A DNA stretch of 64,000 bases from Psychroflexus sp. MES1-P1E (GCF_002836055.1 NZ_PJBS01000348.1:62001-126000); one strand, 5' to 3'. Positions 9,919 through 19,268 are shown, counted from the stretch's first letter. Program-made: numbers and translations. Notes: generated by a model not told the origin, from the letters alone.

Positions 9919-10314
9919 TCACTTTACTGGGGTTTCCTCCTGATTGATAAGCTTAATGACTTGGATGGCTTCAAATATTAAGAACACAAAATAAGGAATG
10001 AAGAAATTTAAAATATTGGTGAAACTTGGCTTATCGTCAGATAGAAATCCTGGTAATAAAAATAAAATGGCTGCTAGCATTTTTAAAAGACTAGTCCCCA
10101 TAAAAGCAAAACCTGCATGATCTTGGGAATTTTTGTATACCAATTGAACGATCCCTGCTACTGAAAGTGCAGAAATAGTATGGAATATATAAATTGAGAA
10201 TAAAGAGTAATAAGTGACAACGTTAAAAACTAAATCTATCGAATAGTGGATCATAAAAATAACCGCTGAAATCAGAAGAATAAAAACGTAAGGATTCTGT
10301 AATTTTTTTTTCAT
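9919..10314 (-). CDS. DUF6168-like four-helix membrane protein, ATP-synthase-linked
   Basis: This 131-residue protein has four predicted membrane helices (about 10-30, 38-58, 70-90 and 105-123). I recognise it as resembling the DUF6168 family found beside ATP synthase genes in flavobacteria. It sits 6 bp after atpZ and upstream of atpB, where other bacteria carry atpI. By position it may play an AtpI-like role (assembly or Mg2+/ion handling of F0), but sequence similarity to AtpI is not evident and the role is inference. The C-terminus is short and charged (EETPVK). Confidence 0.8.
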   Translation of the reverse strand: MKKKLQNPYVFILLISAVIFMIHYSIDLVFNVVTYYSLFSIYIFHTISALSVAGIVQLVYKNSQDHAGFAFMGTSLLKMLAAILFLLPGFLSDDKPSFTNILNFFIPYFVFLIFEAIQVIKLINQEETPVK

Positions 10315-10320
10315 AAAAGT

Positions 10321-10536
10321 TTAATCCTTAAAGTGTTTTAAAGAAGCGATAACATGAGCCATAGAAATAAATATGCTCAAAAGAGAGATAATAATCGTAA
10401 ACAATTTTGAAGACTCCATAAAGGTTTCATCTAACCAAATTCCCAAAAAAACAGAGCCAATAATGATAATTGCCATTTGTAAACCTAGTCCAGTAAAATA
10501 AAGCCACGGTTTAGGCTGATTTTTCTTTTTTGGCAT
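10321..10536 (-). CDS. atpZ: AtpZ/AtpI-family F0F1 ATPase accessory protein
   Basis: A 71-residue protein with two transmembrane helices (about 12-33 and 42-62) and a basic N-terminus (MPKKKNQPKPW). The pattern GLGLQMA, GSVFLGIWLD is typical of AtpZ. AtpZ/AtpI proteins assist c-ring assembly or cation supply to ATP synthase. Its start overlaps the end of the bactofilin gene by 26 bp, so the two are probably translationally coupled. The DUF6168-like gene follows after 6 bp. Confidence 0.85.
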   Translation of the reverse strand: MPKKKNQPKPWLYFTGLGLQMAIIIIGSVFLGIWLDETFMESSKLFTIIISLLSIFISMAHVIASLKHFKD

Positions 10537-10915
10537 TTTCAGAGATAGATTTTACAGCTCCTTTCATACTACAAGTTGCATTAAACTTAGCTCCAGGCTC
10601 AATAGAAAGCTTGTCTGTGAACACATCTCCTTCGATCTTAGCAGTAGCTCTAAGAGTCAATAGAGACTTAACCTTTAATTGTCCTTTAAATTCGCCTTCA
10701 AAATCAGCATTATCACAGTCTATTTCTCCTTCGATATAACCTGTTTTACCTACGACAATTTTCCCTGGGGTTGTGATATTTCCTATGACTTTACCCTCTA
10801 TCCGAAAACTGCCTTGCGACTCTATGCTTCCTTTAAAAACGGTTCCTTGAGCAATTTTGTTCTGTTCTTTTGTCAAGTCTGAGTTGTTCACGGTTTTATT
10901 TTTATCTGAAAACAT
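10511..10915 (-). CDS. Bactofilin (polymer-forming cytoskeletal protein)
   Basis: A 134-residue protein. Residues about 22-110 form a repetitive beta-helix domain with hydrophobic/Gly periodicity (GSFRIEGKVIGNI, GYIEGEIDC, ATAKIEGDVFTD), flanked by disordered charged tails (SENAKKEKSA). This is the DUF583/bactofilin architecture. Bactofilins self-assemble into nucleotide-free filaments at the inner membrane and position cell-wall or envelope machines. The gene starts 1 bp after porW and overlaps atpZ, so it appears co-transcribed with a T9SS lipoprotein and ATP-synthase factors. Confidence 0.93.
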   Translation of the reverse strand: MFSDKNKTVNNSDLTKEQNKIAQGTVFKGSIESQGSFRIEGKVIGNITTPGKIVVGKTGYIEGEIDCDNADFEGEFKGQLKVKSLLTLRATAKIEGDVFTDKLSIEPGAKFNATCSMKGAVKSISENAKKEKSA

Positions 10916-10916
10916 A

Positions 10917-13445
10917 TTAATTAGTTTTATTTAAAAAATCATCTAGATTTTTATTGATCTGAGCGATTTTATAATTTTTTTGTGACATCACAAAATAAGG
11001 GTAATTTTTGTTGACTTTATCATTATTAATGAACTTTTCTGCTAATCCCTGCGCTCCAAGTTTACTTTTAAGACCCTTTATAGTCACTAAAATTTGATTT
11101 TTATTGTAAAGTTCCTCAGTTAAAGTCAAATCCAAACCACTTTCATCCTCAACAGCTAAGGCCAAATCTGACTTGAACTCTTCATATTTTGATTCTTCAA
11201 TATTATCATTAAAAAAATTATAAACTAAAATATATTCATCTTCAGGATCTTGGCTAAAGTCAAAATCAGTCGAAAAAGGTTTTTGCTCTAATTCTGTATA
11301 TTGTTTTTGAGCGTATTTCCCTTCTTTGGACTGTGGATAGGTTAAGGCCACATAGTTCAGCGCTTTTTGGTATACTAAAGCTCCTTCAAGTTTTGCAAGA
11401 ATTCTAGCTTTCAGCAATTCTAATTTTGGCAAGATGGAGTTTCCCACAAACACCTTTGTATAGGTCTCTATCTCGTCTAGGGTCTGCTGATATTGACCAG
11501 ATTTATACTCTTTGTAAAGCCTAGAATAGATGTTCTGTGGGTTATTCACATCGTTTCGATAAGCTTCTGGATTTCTTAAAATACTGGCATATCTAGAATC
11601 TGAATGCTTGTTTAAAATGTCATTTTTCCAAGAATTTGCCTGTTTAGTATTTCCTAGATCATCATATATTTTGAAAAGATAGTATTTGGAGGGTAGGATT
11701 AAACGTTCTTGAGGATTGCTTTCAAGTAAAGACTCGAGTTTTGAAATCGCCAAGTCATATTTCTTAAACTTTTCTTTGTAAATGATTCCCAATTGGTAAT
11801 AAGCAAAGTTTCTTTCGTCTGAAATACTGTCAATCACTTTTTGATCTGTAGGGATCATTGCAATATAAGTCTGGGGATCGTATTCTGGTCGTAAGCGATC
11901 TTCTTGGACTATTTCTTCCTCAGTGTCTAAAAGTTTTTTCTGAGTAGAATTCCTTCTCCAGTCGTCTGCTAATTCTATATCTCCCCAAATTTTTCTAAAA
12001 GACTCTTCCCCTCTTTGTTTTTGGGTAATATCATAAAAATAAAAAGTGGTCGAGTTAACTTGTCCCCCGCCTATCTGACTCTTTTGTCTACCAAACCTAG
12101 AATTGATAATTCGAGAGGGACTTTTATTGGTAAATACACTTTTTTCTTCTTCTTTAAGTTTTTCAATATAGGTTTTGAAAAACTTAACGCGTTCTTCCTC
12201 AGGTGCTTTTACTAAGTTAAGGACACTATCGGTTTCAGTTGCAATTCTTTCAAAAGTAATAACGTCTTCTAAGTTTTCTCTCTTTCGTTTCACTTGCCTG
12301 TGTTCTCGACTACCCTTTACGAGATTGGTTAAGGTGCTATCGTAATATTTCCCAGAGGTTTCGTAAGAAGATTTATCAAAATAAATTTCTCCCAAATTGA
12401 CATAATTTTGACTTTTAAGATACTTATCTTTAGGCTGTTCTTTTAACGATTTATTGAAGCGTTCAATAGCAAAACTGATCGAGTCCTTTGCTAAATTAAA
12501 CATCGCTGTATCATAATAAATAAAGTCTAAAAAAGGTCTATTTTCTCTGTCTTCTGCTAACTCTTGAAATGCTAATTCAGTCTCATACCATAAGGCGTTT
12601 TTAAAATCTTTCAGATTGAGCTTTTCTAACTCAGAGTGAATCATATAACTCCTAGGTGAATTTCTATTTAAAGCTATAACTTCATCAAAACTTACTCTAG
12701 CACTGTCTTTTTGGCCTAACGAGGTAAATAATTGACCTCTAATATAAAGTAGTCTTGCCCTCTTTTTGTCATCTGGAGCATTCTGTATAGCAATTTTTAA
12801 AGGAGATAGTGCTTGACGTTCTTTGTTATCAGCAATATAAGACTGGGCTAGTGTAGAAGTTGCTTCGTAGCTTTCAAAAGGCGTAAGTTGAGTGGTATTG
12901 ATCAATTCGGTAAGATTATCAATAGCCATTTCAAAATACTCTAATCTTAAGTTTACCTTTTCTACCCAAATTTTGGCTTCATTAAAAGTAGAGCTTTCTG
13001 GATAGTGATTCAAAATAAAACTAAAAGCATCTTTAGCAGGGACAAAACGCTGGTCGTAATACCGCGCTTTACCCAAAAGCAAGAAAGCCTCATCTGTTTG
13101 TGGATTATATTCTTTACCTCCCATATACATGGAATGCTTTTGAATAGATTTAGTCGCTTTTTCTTCAGCGTTTTCAAAAGAAGAATTTTCTGAGGCACTA
13201 TTTTTCTCTTTAGGATTCTGCTTTATGGTCATACGTTCCACCGGCAACACCTTCCAATAGTCTTCGATATAGGCCTCTTCAACTTCCATCTGACCTTTCC
13301 CCAAGGCCAGATTACCGTTGTAGACTATATTGTAGTAAGTCGTTATGGCATGAAAATTCTTATTTAAGAATTTATCTTTCTTTCTTGAACAAGAAGCTAG
13401 AATAAGTATTCCAACTAAGAGATATAAGGGTAGTTTTAATCGCAT
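10917..13445 (-). CDS. porW: Type IX secretion system periplasmic lipoprotein PorW/SprE
   Basis: An 842-residue putative lipoprotein (lipobox LASC). It then shows the SprE/PorW hallmark KNFHAITTYYNIVYNGN, followed by many TPR-like helical repeats across residues about 100-780 (for example EAFLLLGKARYYDQ, FNEAKIWVEKV, YYQLGIIYKEKF). SprE in Flavobacterium johnsoniae and PorW in Porphyromonas are needed for T9SS function and gliding. PorW is thought to bridge the PorLM motor and the outer-membrane translocon. I start at the ATG 13443-13445; a TTG two codons earlier is less likely. It heads the porW-bactofilin-atpZ-DUF6168 run. Confidence 0.93.
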   Translation of the reverse strand: MRLKLPLYLLVGILILASCSRKKDKFLNKNFHAITTYYNIVYNGNLALGKGQMEVEEAYIEDYWKVLPVERMTIKQNPKEKNSASENSSFENAEEKATKSIQKHSMYMGGKEYNPQTDEAFLLLGKARYYDQRFVPAKDAFSFILNHYPESSTFNEAKIWVEKVNLRLEYFEMAIDNLTELINTTQLTPFESYEATSTLAQSYIADNKERQALSPLKIAIQNAPDDKKRARLLYIRGQLFTSLGQKDSARVSFDEVIALNRNSPRSYMIHSELEKLNLKDFKNALWYETELAFQELAEDRENRPFLDFIYYDTAMFNLAKDSISFAIERFNKSLKEQPKDKYLKSQNYVNLGEIYFDKSSYETSGKYYDSTLTNLVKGSREHRQVKRKRENLEDVITFERIATETDSVLNLVKAPEEERVKFFKTYIEKLKEEEKSVFTNKSPSRIINSRFGRQKSQIGGGQVNSTTFYFYDITQKQRGEESFRKIWGDIELADDWRRNSTQKKLLDTEEEIVQEDRLRPEYDPQTYIAMIPTDQKVIDSISDERNFAYYQLGIIYKEKFKKYDLAISKLESLLESNPQERLILPSKYYLFKIYDDLGNTKQANSWKNDILNKHSDSRYASILRNPEAYRNDVNNPQNIYSRLYKEYKSGQYQQTLDEIETYTKVFVGNSILPKLELLKARILAKLEGALVYQKALNYVALTYPQSKEGKYAQKQYTELEQKPFSTDFDFSQDPEDEYILVYNFFNDNIEESKYEEFKSDLALAVEDESGLDLTLTEELYNKNQILVTIKGLKSKLGAQGLAEKFINNDKVNKNYPYFVMSQKNYKIAQINKNLDDFLNKTN

Positions 13446-13541
13446 GTACAATTCTATGACATTAATAACTTGATTTGCATGAAAATCGTATATTTTGATA
13501 AATATAAATGCATATTATCTCAGAAATTGAAAATAAAGAGG

Positions 13542-14246
13542 TTATCTCTCAAAATAAAGCTCGAGCTCCTTCAAAGTCGCCTCACTGGTTTTGATGTCTT
13601 TTACGACTTTTCCTTTATCCAGAACAACTATACGTTCACAAACGTCGGTAATATGCGTCAAGTCGTGACTAGAAATAAGTACTGTAACTTGATTTTGAGC
13701 GGATAGGTCTTTAATAATCCTTTTAAGCCTAATCTGAGTTGTGGGGTCTAAATTAGCAAAAGGCTCATCCAAAATCACAATCTCAGGTTGACCTATAAGC
13801 GCCGCTACTATTCCGGCTTTCTTCTGGTTTCCCTTAGAAAGGTCTCTTAAATATTTCTTTTGGTTTAATATTTCACCATGGAAAAAATCTTCAAATTCAC
13901 TTAAAAGTTCGTCCACCTCTGCTTTGGAGGTATTCCTTAAATCTCCAATAAAATAAAAATATTCTTCAGCGGTAAGATAGCCTATCAAAAAACTCTCATC
14001 TATAAATGAGGAGGTAAAAGGCTTCCACTCTTCGCTATGGTTCACGATAACACCTTTACTTTCTATCTGACCAGTAGTCGGCGGGATTAGGTCCAAAAAC
14101 AAACTAAAGAAAGTTGTTTTTCCAGCACCGTTGTTTCCTACCAAACCAAAACTTTGACCTTTGGGAATCTCTAGGGACTCTATGTCTAATATTTTGTCTG
14201 CATTATAACTTTTGGATAAGTCTTGAACGTGGATAATTGTTTCCAT
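13542..14246 (-). CDS. ABC transporter ATP-binding protein
   Basis: A 234-residue single nucleotide-binding domain. Walker A is GNNGAGKTT (37-45), the ABC signature is the variant LSKGNQ (136-141), Walker B is IVILDEP (156-162) and the switch His is in SSHDL. The GNQ-type signature is usual for ABC-2 exporters of the CcmA/NatA group. Its partner is the DUF5687 permease 9 bp upstream. The substrate is unknown; roles in lipid, heme or drug export are all open. It is the second gene of a two-gene minus-strand operon. Confidence 0.93.
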   Translation of the reverse strand: METIIHVQDLSKSYNADKILDIESLEIPKGQSFGLVGNNGAGKTTFFSLFLDLIPPTTGQIESKGVIVNHSEEWKPFTSSFIDESFLIGYLTAEEYFYFIGDLRNTSKAEVDELLSEFEDFFHGEILNQKKYLRDLSKGNQKKAGIVAALIGQPEIVILDEPFANLDPTTQIRLKRIIKDLSAQNQVTVLISSHDLTHITDVCERIVVLDKGKVVKDIKTSEATLKELELYFER

Positions 14247-14255
14247 ATATAAATT

Positions 14256-15731
14256 TTATTTTTTTTCTGAATAAGCTGAAATAGTCTTGTATTTGGTCTT
14301 TTGGTATACCTTTTCAATAAGGTTAAGAAAGTAAGATTTAAAAACTAAGCCTAAAACTCCACTTAGTGCTAAAGCAATAATACCAGCATTGAAGTTGATA
14401 AGTTTATAGGGGATATAGAAAATAAGCATAGGGCCAAGAAGCTTAGGCAAACTAATAAGAAGCTGTGTGGGATTAAAGCCTTGAGTATTACTAAAGGCTT
14501 TGGCTTTTTGGTTGAGCTCGATTGGCACTCTGTTCAACGCTCCTCCATAAAGGGTGATAAAAGAATTAAGGCCAATATTAAAAGAAGCCCCTGCAGCGAT
14601 CATAGCAAAAATATCCCAACCAAAATAAATATAAGGCGTGCTCAACAAAAATGAAACTGCACAAGCAAGCGCCATCAAAACCCATTTAGACTCCAAGTAT
14701 TTTTTATAGGAAATATTTTGACTCATCATCAATTTATAGTATTCACTGTCCCAAGAAGGGACCAATTGGCCAAAAGAAATGAGGAATCCTCCCGTCACAA
14801 AAATGGAGGCAAAAGCCAAAACAATGGGAAGATCTCTATACGTGTCTTGGGTATAAAAAATCAATCCATAAAACAAGAAGAAAAAGGACATGAGTAAGAC
14901 TTGTTTAGGCCTTGCGTTTCTAGTAATCATCTTTATATCGTTTTTCAAAAAGATAGACAACTTTCCAAATTTATTTAAAAATTCTAGGTTGTAATTACTA
15001 AAACTTTGCTTTTTAGCCAGAACTGCGCCGTCCACATAAAAATTCTTTTTGAGCATTCTATAATTAGCCTTAAACAAAAGAATTACCAAGAGTACTGGAA
15101 TAATAAGCGTATACCCCAAACTATAAAAAGAATAAAACACAACACCCAAATACTGTGATATATCGAAAATTCCAAAGTATTGCATTCCTGAAATTAAAGC
15201 CAGAAAAACAATAACTCCATAAAAAATAGGATTGTTTTTATTCAGAATAAAGTTTAGAAAATTTATACTGAAGCTTATAGAGATAATGCTCAAAAACCAA
15301 AGCACAACCATGAATGGAGAATAACCTTGAACGATGAGCACAATGGTTAATGGAATAAAAAAAAGGAGAGGTAGAATATTAAAAAACGAAAAGGAGGTTT
15401 TTAATAATAAAAAGCGGATCACTACATTTCTTTGTATGGGTAAAATCAACATGGGTTTGATATTCAGCACTGGTAATTGTTGAAGAAAATACCTCAATAC
15501 CAAGTCTCCAATGACCCAGTAGATTAAAAAGTTGTTGATTATTTTGAAAGGATCCTCTTCTGGTAAAGTTTTTTTTAAAATAAAGAAGACTATTACACCA
15601 GCAAAAATGGCTATGCCGGCAAAATATAAAGCCGCGAGTAACATCAAAATTTTTATAACTAATCCTTTTTCAAAAAAAGAAGATCGTCGAAATTGCTTCC
15701 ATTCTAAACTTAGGAACTGCTTTATACTCAT
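14256..15731 (-). CDS. DUF5687 family ABC-2-like permease
   Basis: A 491-residue membrane protein with about 10-12 hydrophobic segments and a conserved cytoplasmic N-terminus (LSLEWKQFRRSSFFEKG). This pattern fits DUF5687, a Bacteroidota family always found with a CcmA-like ATPase. It is probably the membrane half of the exporter encoded with the 234-residue ATPase just downstream. No periplasmic large domain or catalytic motif is seen. It is divergent from the M14 peptidase genes, sharing a short spacer that contains a near-palindrome. Confidence 0.88.
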   Translation of the reverse strand: MSIKQFLSLEWKQFRRSSFFEKGLVIKILMLLAALYFAGIAIFAGVIVFFILKKTLPEEDPFKIINNFLIYWVIGDLVLRYFLQQLPVLNIKPMLILPIQRNVVIRFLLLKTSFSFFNILPLLFFIPLTIVLIVQGYSPFMVVLWFLSIISISFSINFLNFILNKNNPIFYGVIVFLALISGMQYFGIFDISQYLGVVFYSFYSLGYTLIIPVLLVILLFKANYRMLKKNFYVDGAVLAKKQSFSNYNLEFLNKFGKLSIFLKNDIKMITRNARPKQVLLMSFFFLFYGLIFYTQDTYRDLPIVLAFASIFVTGGFLISFGQLVPSWDSEYYKLMMSQNISYKKYLESKWVLMALACAVSFLLSTPYIYFGWDIFAMIAAGASFNIGLNSFITLYGGALNRVPIELNQKAKAFSNTQGFNPTQLLISLPKLLGPMLIFYIPYKLINFNAGIIALALSGVLGLVFKSYFLNLIEKVYQKTKYKTISAYSEKK

Positions 15732-15746
15732 AAGAAGAAGTTTACA

Positions 15747-15769
15747 CTATAGGTCTTAAAGACTTATAG
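15747..15769. promoter_or_regulatory. 23-bp near-palindrome in divergent spacer (candidate operator)
   Basis: CTATAGGTCTT and AAGACTTATAG flank a single central base; the two 11-nt arms are inverted repeats with one mismatch. The site lies 15 bp upstream of the DUF5687 gene and about 80 bp upstream of the plus-strand M14 gene, in the divergent spacer. That geometry suits a dimeric repressor site, but it could also be a chance hairpin in the mRNA leader. Confidence 0.3.
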
Positions 15770-15850
15770 ATTGTTACAGGAGTTGAAATTAAATTCAAAA
15801 TTTTACTTTATAAGGGAAAAATAAAATTATTTTTATGAAAATTTTATATA

Positions 15851-17464
15851 ATGAAGAAAATCATTACAGTTCTAGTAGTGTTGGCGATTCAAAGTTTGGC
15901 TTTTTCCCAAAATGATTATCCAGATACAGAACAATACACCAAAAGGCTGGAAGCTTTGAATAAAGATTCCAAAGTAAACCTTTCATCGATCACTAAAACT
16001 GAGGGAGGACATGATATCTATGTTCTTAAAATAGGAACAGGAAATCTTGACAACAAACCTGCCTTTGCTGTTCTTGGGGGAGTTGAAGGTTATCATCTTC
16101 TTAGTGTGGAATTGGCACTTCAATTTGCTGAACGTCTGGTAAAAGATGAGTCTTCAGCCCTAGAAAAAACTACTTTTTATATATTTCCTAACCTATCACC
16201 AGAAGCCTATTCGCAATACCATAACCAACTCAAGTACGAGAGAAGAGGTAATACAGCAAGTTTGGATCACGATCGGGATGGAACATCAAATGAGGACCCT
16301 TACGAAGATCTTAATAAAGATGGCGTTATTACTCAAATGCGTGTCGAGAGTCCTTTAGGGAAATACACCTCCCACCCTCATGATTCTAGAGTCATGATAC
16401 ATGTGGATACAAGTTCTCAATCCACAAAACGTTACCTATTGTATTCAGAAGGAATCGATAATGATAAGGACGGAAAGTTTAATGAAGACCTAGAAGAAGG
16501 CGTAGCTTTCAATAAAAGTTTGACTTATAACTTTCCTGCTTTTGAGCCGTTTGCAGGCGATTTTGCTGTTTCTCAAAAAGAAAGTAGAGCCCTGCTTGAT
16601 TATCTTTTTAAACAATGGAATATTTATGCGTTTATAACTTTTGGTCCTGCTAATAATCTGTCATCCCCTCTTAAGTATAACGCCAAAGAGGCTAAAAAGA
16701 GACTAGTGTCTTCACCTCTAGAAGGAGATGTTGCTATCAACAAAATGGTTTCAGAACTCTACAACTCAACTATTTCGCAGAAGCCTTATCTGCAAGAAAA
16801 TAGGGGAACTGATGGTGATTTATTTCAGTGGGTCTATTTCCATTTTGGGAGATTAAGCTTTAGTACGCCTGGATGGTGGGTTCCAGAAGCAAAAAAAGAT
16901 TCCACAGCAACTTCAGAAACAAAAATTAAAGAGACAAAGGTTTCTAATTTTTTAAAATGGGCAGAACAAGAGAATCTAGATAACGTGTTTGTAAACTGGG
17001 AAAAAATTGATCTTCCAGATTTCAAAAATCAAAGGGTTGAAGTTGGCGGTGTAAGGCCTTTTGTCATGGATAACCCTCCTTTTAATAAAGTAGACAGTAT
17101 AGCTATTGAACACACTGATTTCATTTTGAAATTAGCAAAGCAGCAACCTCAACTAGAATTCCATAACCTTAAGGTTGAAAACCTAAAAGGAGGTCTTAAA
17201 CGAGTTACTGTAGATTTGCTAAACAGTGCAAACCTTCCTACACACTCCGATCTTGGAGAACGATCGAGGTGGCTCAAAAAAATAAGAATTGAAATTGACA
17301 CCCCAAAAGACGATATCCTTGCTGGAAATAAAATTGAATTAGTAAAAAAAATGAAATCATTAGAAAGTATATCCTTGTCTTGGATTGTGAAAGCCAATGG
17401 AAAAGTGACTATAAAGGCTGGAGCTCCTCACACTGGCTTTACCGAATTGAACCTAAACTTATAA
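15851..17464 (+). CDS. M14-like zinc carboxypeptidase paralogue, probable pseudoenzyme
   Basis: A 537-residue exported protein (signal MKKIITVLVVLAI, ending AFSQ). It is paralogous to the next gene over its full length, including Ca-binding-like DxDxDG loops (HDRDGTSNEDP; DNDKDGKFNED). The M14 catalytic residues are lost. The zinc motif HxxE reads GGVEGYH (Glu79, His82, so the two ligands are exchanged). The third-ligand His is Gly265 in TFGPANN, the substrate Arg is Lys222, and the general-base Glu lies at Gly341 in STPGWW. It is therefore unlikely to be an active peptidase and may bind peptides or chaperone its neighbour. The two genes are 3 bp apart and surely co-expressed. Confidence 0.88.
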   Translation: MKKIITVLVVLAIQSLAFSQNDYPDTEQYTKRLEALNKDSKVNLSSITKTEGGHDIYVLKIGTGNLDNKPAFAVLGGVEGYHLLSVELALQFAERLVKDESSALEKTTFYIFPNLSPEAYSQYHNQLKYERRGNTASLDHDRDGTSNEDPYEDLNKDGVITQMRVESPLGKYTSHPHDSRVMIHVDTSSQSTKRYLLYSEGIDNDKDGKFNEDLEEGVAFNKSLTYNFPAFEPFAGDFAVSQKESRALLDYLFKQWNIYAFITFGPANNLSSPLKYNAKEAKKRLVSSPLEGDVAINKMVSELYNSTISQKPYLQENRGTDGDLFQWVYFHFGRLSFSTPGWWVPEAKKDSTATSETKIKETKVSNFLKWAEQENLDNVFVNWEKIDLPDFKNQRVEVGGVRPFVMDNPPFNKVDSIAIEHTDFILKLAKQQPQLEFHNLKVENLKGGLKRVTVDLLNSANLPTHSDLGERSRWLKKIRIEIDTPKDDILAGNKIELVKKMKSLESISLSWIVKANGKVTIKAGAPHTGFTELNLNL

Positions 17465-17467
17465 GCT

Positions 17468-19201
17468 ATGAAAACGATTGATTACACCTCCGTATTATGT
17501 CTCATTATAGCAATGACAGTGGGTTCTGTGGGTAAGGCACAGGAAAAGTTTTTTAGAGCTATCGGAACCCCTCATGAGCCTAAAGTAGAAGTTAGCTGGA
17601 ACCGCTACAATACCTACGATGGGGTTGTAGATATTATGGAAAAGATCGCTGAGGCTTATCCAAAATTGGCCCGATTAGAAAGCATCGGTAAATCCTATGA
17701 AGACAGGTCTATTTATATGTTAACTATTTCTGATTTCAATACTGGGAATCCAGATGAAAAGCCTGCTATGTATATAGATGGAAACATCCATTCTAATGAA
17801 ATACAGGGAACAGAATTTTCACTATATACCGCTTGGTATCTCACTGAAATGTTTGGTGATTTAGAATTTATAAATCAATTATTAAAAGATAAAACCTTTT
17901 ATATAGTCCCCACCATCAATCCTGATGCTAGAGATAATTATATGAAAGAACCTAATACCCCTCACTCTCCAAGGTCTGGAATGCTTGTCTTAGACACCGA
18001 TGGCGATGGTGAGGCTGGAGAGGATGGTTTTGATGATCTCAACGGAGATAATCATATTACCTATATGATTCGGAAATCGCCTACTGGTCGATTTATTAAA
18101 GACCCTCAAGATCAAAGAAGATTAATAAGAGTTGCTGCAGAAGAACAAGGAGAGTATGAGATGCTTGGTTTTGAAGGAATAGATAAAGATGGCGATGGTG
18201 AGGTTAATGAAGATGGGATAGGTTACTATGACCCTAATAGAGATTGGGGATGGAAATGGCAACCAGATCATGTACAACGCGGCGCTTATAAGTACCCTTT
18301 TAGTTTACCAGAAAGTAGAGCTGTTGCAGATTTTGTGATGAAACACCCCAATATTGCAGGAGCTCAGAGTTACCATAATTATGGGGGTATGATTTTGAGA
18401 GGTCCAGGAGCTGAAGAAGATGTTGATACCTACAATAAAGAAGATGTAAGAATCTATGATGCGATAGCAAAAAAAGGAGAGGAAATGATTCCAGGCTATC
18501 GATATCTGACCGTTTATAAAGATTTATATTCCGTGTTTGGTGGTGAATTGGATTGGTTTTATGGCGGCAGAGGAATTTACACTTACACGAATGAACTCAT
18601 GGTTTCTTATCTTTATTTCCATAAAAATGAAGGAAGAGCCAACCAAGAAGAAGAGTTAAAAGTAGACAAGTATCTTACCTTTGGAGATGCCTTTATAGAT
18701 TGGAAAGAATACAAACACCCTCAGTATGGCAGCATAGAAGTAGGTGGTTTTAAAAAGAATTTTAGCAGGGCTCATCCTGGTTTCCTTCTAGAACAAGATG
18801 CCCATAGAAATATGGCGTTCACTATTTATCATGCCTATCAAACCCCAAAGCTGAGTATTACAAATGTTGAAGAAAATAATCTAGGTAATGGTCTTAAAGA
18901 AGTGACCGCTACTTTATATAATGAAAGATTAATGCCTACGCATAGTGGCCAAGATTTGAAATTCAAAATTGAAAGACCAGACCTAGTTAGCATCACCAAT
19001 GCTGATGTAGTAGCGGGAATGATTGTAGAAGACGACGATTTTAATAAAGTTAAAGAGCAAGTCCATTCCCCTGAAACTATAAAAGTTCCAAATATTCCAG
19101 GAATGGAAACTGTAAAAGTAAGATGGATCATTTCGGGCGGCCGTAACTATAAAATAAATGTAGACTCTGCAAAAGGAGGGAAAGCAAGTTGGAGTAAATA
19201 A
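17468..19201 (+). CDS. M14 family zinc carboxypeptidase, exported
   Basis: A 577-residue protein with an N-terminal signal (about 1-24, ending VGKAQ). A complete M14 site is visible: His108 and Glu111 (NIHSNE), Asn257-Arg258 (PNRDW), His303 (SYHNYGG) and the catalytic Glu376 (YTNEL). Acidic DTDGDGEAGEDG and DKDGDGEVNEDG inserts look like Ca2+-binding loops. A C-terminal beta domain (about 450-577) follows. It likely trims peptides in the periplasm or outside the cell as part of protein degradation. It is the second gene of a pair with the inactive paralogue, only 3 bp downstream. Confidence 0.93.
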   Translation: MKTIDYTSVLCLIIAMTVGSVGKAQEKFFRAIGTPHEPKVEVSWNRYNTYDGVVDIMEKIAEAYPKLARLESIGKSYEDRSIYMLTISDFNTGNPDEKPAMYIDGNIHSNEIQGTEFSLYTAWYLTEMFGDLEFINQLLKDKTFYIVPTINPDARDNYMKEPNTPHSPRSGMLVLDTDGDGEAGEDGFDDLNGDNHITYMIRKSPTGRFIKDPQDQRRLIRVAAEEQGEYEMLGFEGIDKDGDGEVNEDGIGYYDPNRDWGWKWQPDHVQRGAYKYPFSLPESRAVADFVMKHPNIAGAQSYHNYGGMILRGPGAEEDVDTYNKEDVRIYDAIAKKGEEMIPGYRYLTVYKDLYSVFGGELDWFYGGRGIYTYTNELMVSYLYFHKNEGRANQEEELKVDKYLTFGDAFIDWKEYKHPQYGSIEVGGFKKNFSRAHPGFLLEQDAHRNMAFTIYHAYQTPKLSITNVEENNLGNGLKEVTATLYNERLMPTHSGQDLKFKIERPDLVSITNADVVAGMIVEDDDFNKVKEQVHSPETIKVPNIPGMETVKVRWIISGGRNYKINVDSAKGGKASWSK

Positions 19202-19268
19202 TACTAATCTAAACTTAAGCCACATCCTTAGAAGATTTGGTTTCATTACTTTTAAAATAAAAATTAAA

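Noticed and set aside
13452-13541. Possible terminator between the ABC ATPase and porW
   Set aside because: Only very short stems (for example GAG/CTC) with no T-run; not supportable.
15851-19201. Idea that the two M14 genes are one frameshifted gene or a recent duplication
   Set aside because: Each has its own signal peptide, full length and stop; the catalytic differences are widespread, so they are old paralogues.
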